Shown: positions 61,039 through 64,000 of the stretch, in pieces
How the letters are laid out: each line of letters begins with the position of its first letter
Position numbering within the stretch: the stretch's first letter is position 1
NCBI GenBank assembly: GCA_002633025.1
Contig: NMRB01000042.1
Span: 755,381-819,380, forward strand
Reading direction: 5' to 3'
DNA: 64,000 nt
Source of the DNA: Notospermus geniculatus
Lineage: Eukaryota; Nemertea; Pilidiophora; Heteronemertea; Lineidae
Translations under genes and position numbers: made by a program
Notes under the pieces: model-generated
What the model was told of the DNA's origin: nothing
What the model saw: only the letters and a program-made list of their open reading frames with translations
Databases searched by the model: none

Positions 61039-63043
61039 ATGTCGTCGCACGTTAACGTAGGCACTGGGTTTGGAGATTCACGTTTAGTTATGTTTGGAAA
61101 CGTAGGGTTGAATGATGAAATGCGGAGATTGGCATCCTTCAGCGAATTGGCATCCTTCAGCAAATGTTCAGAGACGGAATCCTATCCAGTTGTTGCTCTT
61201 GCAGAAAACGGTTTCTACTATGATGCACGATCATCGTCAGTCATTTGTCACTTCTGCAAGATGAAAGACCACAAATGGCAGAAGAAAGATTGGAACCCGA
61301 AGGACAAACATAACACAAATTGTCCTCAAATCACTGGACTGTCGTGTGCGAATGTTCCAATGATCCCATCTGAAGACAATGGCAAGTATCATTCGGCTGT
61401 AACAACTACGTTCAATGAGCTGAAAATTCAGGAATTGCAGGAGAATGTTCAAGCACTTCTACGATATGTGAATAATCGAGAACCATCTGCATCATCATCT
61501 GCACAACAGCCAAATCCGACGAGTGTGAATAATCGAGAACTGACGAGTGTGAATAATCGAGAACCATCTGCAGTCGACACTGCACGGAAAAGAGTGACTG
61601 AACGACTGAACTGTGATAACCGTGGGCGTCCAGTCAGCACTGTAGCGCAGACAATACAATCGCCGATGAAAAGTGAGAGCGAACGGCTGAAAAGTTTTGA
61701 TAAAGTCTGGACGAAGTCTAATGTCGTAACACCTGCAGAGTTGGCCAAAGCCGGTTTCTACTACGTCGGAAAAGGAGATAGAGTACGTTGTGTCTTTTGT
61801 AATGGAGTCCTGTATAACTGGGCTGTTGGTGATCATGCAGCAAGTGAACACAGACGACACTACCCAACATGTCCATTCGTGTTGAATCTATATGTTGGAA
61901 ATGTGCCGTGTTGCACTCCTGTTGAATCAATCTGTCAAAAGTCTACGCGTTCCATGGACACCCCAAGTTCGCCTCAGCCTGGTCTACCAAGTACCACTGT
62001 CAACATCATTCCTGGCACCATTCTGATTCCCAAGAACACTAACTTCTCAACCATACAGACTAGACTGTTGACGTATGATACTTGGTCCACCTCCAACAAG
62101 ATGACACCAAACGAACTCGCCGACGCTGGATTCTATTACACAGGTATGTGAAGTATTCCTTTATGGGTCACTGGGTGTTTCTACTGATTAGAATTTTCGG
62201 TTACATATTTGATTGATGATGTTGTTTCAATGAATTGCAGGTTCAGGTGATAATGTCAGGTGCTTTCACTGTGACGGTGGTTTGAAAAACTGGTTATCCG
62301 TTGATGTACCATGGGATGAACATGCCAAATGGTTCCCTCGTTGTGGATTCTTGCAGAGAGAAAAGGGGACTGAATTCGTTCTTCAAAAAATGGGACACAA
62401 TAATGCGCAGACCCCAGCCGGGAGACCGAACCGAGGTTCCAGTGGACAGGGAAGTTATGACCCGAGAAGGGAAGGAATCGTAGAAAGACCAATCCCACCA
62501 AATATGAAACGGATTGAAGCTCGTGAAGTGAGGGCCAGGTTCGACACGGAGTCTTCAAAAATGCTTATCAGCATGGGATACGAGGAAGCAGTCATTAAGT
62601 ATGTCATTCTGGAACGCTTGAGAAACTATGCTGATGATTTTTCGAGCGTTCAGCACCTGTTCGAAGCAGTGTTAGCCGAGGAATGGAGACTGGAAGAAAA
62701 AGGAATTGTATTCTATGAGAATATTCTCCAACAAGAGTTTGAAAGACGGTTGCCAATTATTCATCCAAACGTTGGAACTCCTAGGGCCGAGCAAAGAGCA
62801 ACTATTCTGGCGCAGGGCACGTCGTCATCACTGGAGATACCAGATGACGATAAGTTGCTCTTGGATCAAAATCGCCAGCTGAAGGAGCAGACAACCTGTA
62901 AAATTTGTATGGATGATGAAATCAGCATGGTGTTTGTCCCCTGTGGCCACATTGTTGCATGCGTCAACTGTGCTTCCGGTCTCGTAACCTGTCCAATTTG
63001 TCGGAGACCAATCACTGGTACGATCCGCTCAATTTTTTCATAG
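61039..63043 (+). CDS. Three-BIR IAP with UBA-like segment and RING, two exons
   Basis: Exon 1 is 61039-62143 and exon 2 is 62241-63043; the intron is 62144-62240. ATG 61039 is the first in frame (upstream only GTG 61012). A divergent BIR lies at about 61156-61345, a second at 61690-61890, and the third is split by the intron with its C-x2-C, His and Cys ligands in exon 2. A UBA-like segment follows (about 62540-62700), then a standard C3HC4 RING (about 62896-63010). This is the layout of animal cellular IAPs. A linker at 61460-61570 has three copies of 'NNRE'. Without splicing, exon 1 would end after four more bases of intron at TGA. It is likely a gene taken from, or belonging to, the animal host. 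Confidence 0.8.
62144..62240 (+). other. Spliceosomal intron (97 bases) in the IAP gene
   Basis: It starts GTATGT and ends TTGCAG after a T-rich tract. It is phase 1: removing it keeps the frame and completes the third BIR. The intron contains in-frame stops and is AT-richer than its flanks. Confidence 0.85.
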
Positions 63044-63091
63044 GGTTACTGACACGTCTACAGACGAGGTACAGTCGTTTACTGGTTTCTA

Positions 63092-63215
63092 TCATGTGCG
63101 GAGTATACAAACTATGAATGTAACATTATAGTTACGGACGGATACCGCTGTTCAGTTCCGTCATGTGCCGGTATACAAACTATGAATGTGCGCACTATAG
63201 TTACGGACGGATACC
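63092..63215 (+). promoter_or_regulatory. Duplicated ~55-base upstream element of the RING gene
   Basis: Two copies (63092-63146 and 63161-63215) share 'gtatacaaactatgaatgt' and 'tatagttacggacggatacc'. They sit 40-165 bases before ATG 63256, where promoter elements would be. 'gtatacaaa' could act as a weak TATA element. Confidence 0.5.
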
Positions 63216-63255
63216 ATCATGTCTTTCTAGAGGAACTGACCAGAGAACACTTAGC

Positions 63256-64000
63256 ATGGATATACAAGTCGACGTGGACGAAACTTTGACGGAATGTCTC
63301 GACGTGGACGAAACTTTGACGGAATGTCTCTTGGTGACTGCACTCATGGACCACAGGATAAAACAACGGGGTAAGATCGACAGAGAGAAACTTGTCAAGA
63401 TCGGCATCGACACCGTCAAGGGGAGGATAAGCGACGAGACGTTACTGGTGCTGAGGGACATCGCGGTCAGATCGGTCAGTTGCAAGGAACGAACGGACGA
63501 AGACAATATGACCGAAGAAAAATCGACCACTTGTCAAGTGTGTGTCAATGCCTTCAATAAGCAGTGTGTGAAGTGCACTTATTTTCCGTGTGAACACGAC
63601 ATATATTGTTTGTCCTGCACGACCAAGCTTGATACATGCCCGCTGTGTCGGGAACGCATCGACTACACCGTGCCCCACACCGATCGTCGGATGGCGGAAC
63701 GTGTGGCTAAAAAGATACGGAGGGAGATCGCGAACGCTGGCGACGAGATGAACGATGGCGACGAGATGAATTCACCAACCCAGCGTGTTCAGTTGGAGAG
63801 TGAAGAGTACAACACGGAGACTTCCGATGAAGAGGAATTGTCATATGACAATGAATCACTGGACTTGTTTTCTGACAATGACTCGCCGGACCTGTTTTCT
63901 GACAATGAAGCACCGGACTCGACACCAGTGATCAGAAACAATGAAGTACCAGACTCAACACCAGTGAACAGAAACAATGAAGCACCGGACTCGACACCAG
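63256..64000 (+). CDS. RING-finger protein, partial (runs off the window)
   Basis: The frame from ATG 63256 is open for 248 codons to the window end. Residues 6-25 are a perfect 30-base tandem duplication (63271-63300, 63301-63330). A C3HC4-type RING lies at about residues 94-135 (C-x2-C ... C-x-H ... C-x2-C ... C-P-L-C). The rest is acidic and low in complexity, with repeats of 'GDEMN', 'DLFSDN' and 'PDSTPV'. There is no BIR. It would act as a viral E3 ubiquitin ligase; RING-only proteins are common in mollusc herpesviruses. The 3' end is missing. Confidence 0.8.
   Translation, partial: MDIQVDVDETLTECLDVDETLTECLLVTALMDHRIKQRGKIDREKLVKIGIDTVKGRISDETLLVLRDIAVRSVSCKERTDEDNMTEEKSTTCQVCVNAFNKQCVKCTYFPCEHDIYCLSCTTKLDTCPLCRERIDYTVPHTDRRMAERVAKKIRREIANAGDEMNDGDEMNSPTQRVQLESEEYNTETSDEEELSYDNESLDLFSDNDSPDLFSDNEAPDSTPVIRNNEVPDSTPVNRNNEAPDSTP

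Noticed and set aside
1-64000. White spot syndrome virus / nimavirus relative
   Set aside because: Gene sizes and endogenous context first suggested an endogenous nimavirus, but the assemblin-type protease-scaffold and the triplex-sized genes beside a capsid-sized gene fit a herpesvirus-type capsid better. I could not match any gene to a nimavirus core gene.
1-64000. tRNA, rRNA or telomeric repeats
   Set aside because: I saw no cloverleaf-like segments, rRNA signatures or telomere hexamer runs.

Overview
The window looks like part of a large double-stranded DNA virus of the herpesvirus type, probably related to the herpesviruses of marine invertebrates (Malacoherpesviridae), and probably sitting in or next to an animal chromosome. 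The best evidence is a capsid maturation protease fused to a scaffold (27303-29108) with the layout of herpesvirus assemblin. Supporting evidence is a PD-(D/E)XK nuclease next to a ~1,280-residue protein of major-capsid size, followed by small genes that fit triplex proteins. The set of BIR/RING inhibitor-of-apoptosis (IAP) genes is typical of mollusc herpesviruses. No DNA polymerase, terminase or helicase of the virus lies in this window, so the family assignment is an inference. Signs of a chromosomal setting are an IAP gene with a good spliceosomal intron, fragments of a protein-primed polymerase and of a DEAH-box helicase, and two genes cut by single in-frame TGA codons.

Layout. 1-35.5 kb is dense with genes, mostly long, closely packed or slightly overlapping. 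It runs: an unrecognised protein and a small one (+); a large surface glycoprotein, a seven-segment membrane protein and a 1,107-residue protein (-); then nuclease, major capsid candidate, two small capsid candidates and a coiled-coil protein (+); a broken IAP (+); an acidic repeat protein and an 862-residue structural candidate (-); two membrane proteins, the protease-scaffold, a glycoprotein split by TGA, and a class I (baculovirus F / errantivirus Env-like) fusion protein (+).

35.5-57.5 kb is almost empty of genes. It is a patchwork of tandem and dispersed short duplications, more than twenty G-rich islands all on the + strand, scrambled polymerase fragments, and a 32-base exact copy of part of the nuclease gene.

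57.5-64 kb carries genes again: an intact single-exon IAP, a Cys-rich protein (-), a three-BIR IAP with one intron, and a RING protein that runs off the window.

How the genes would work together: the protease, scaffold and capsid candidates would build and mature the capsid; the nuclease would process DNA during replication or packaging; the glycoproteins and F-like protein would sit in the envelope and mediate entry; the IAP/RING proteins would block host cell death. Short tandem duplications occur throughout. Those I measured inside coding regions are multiples of three bases, while the gene-poor middle is saturated with them.
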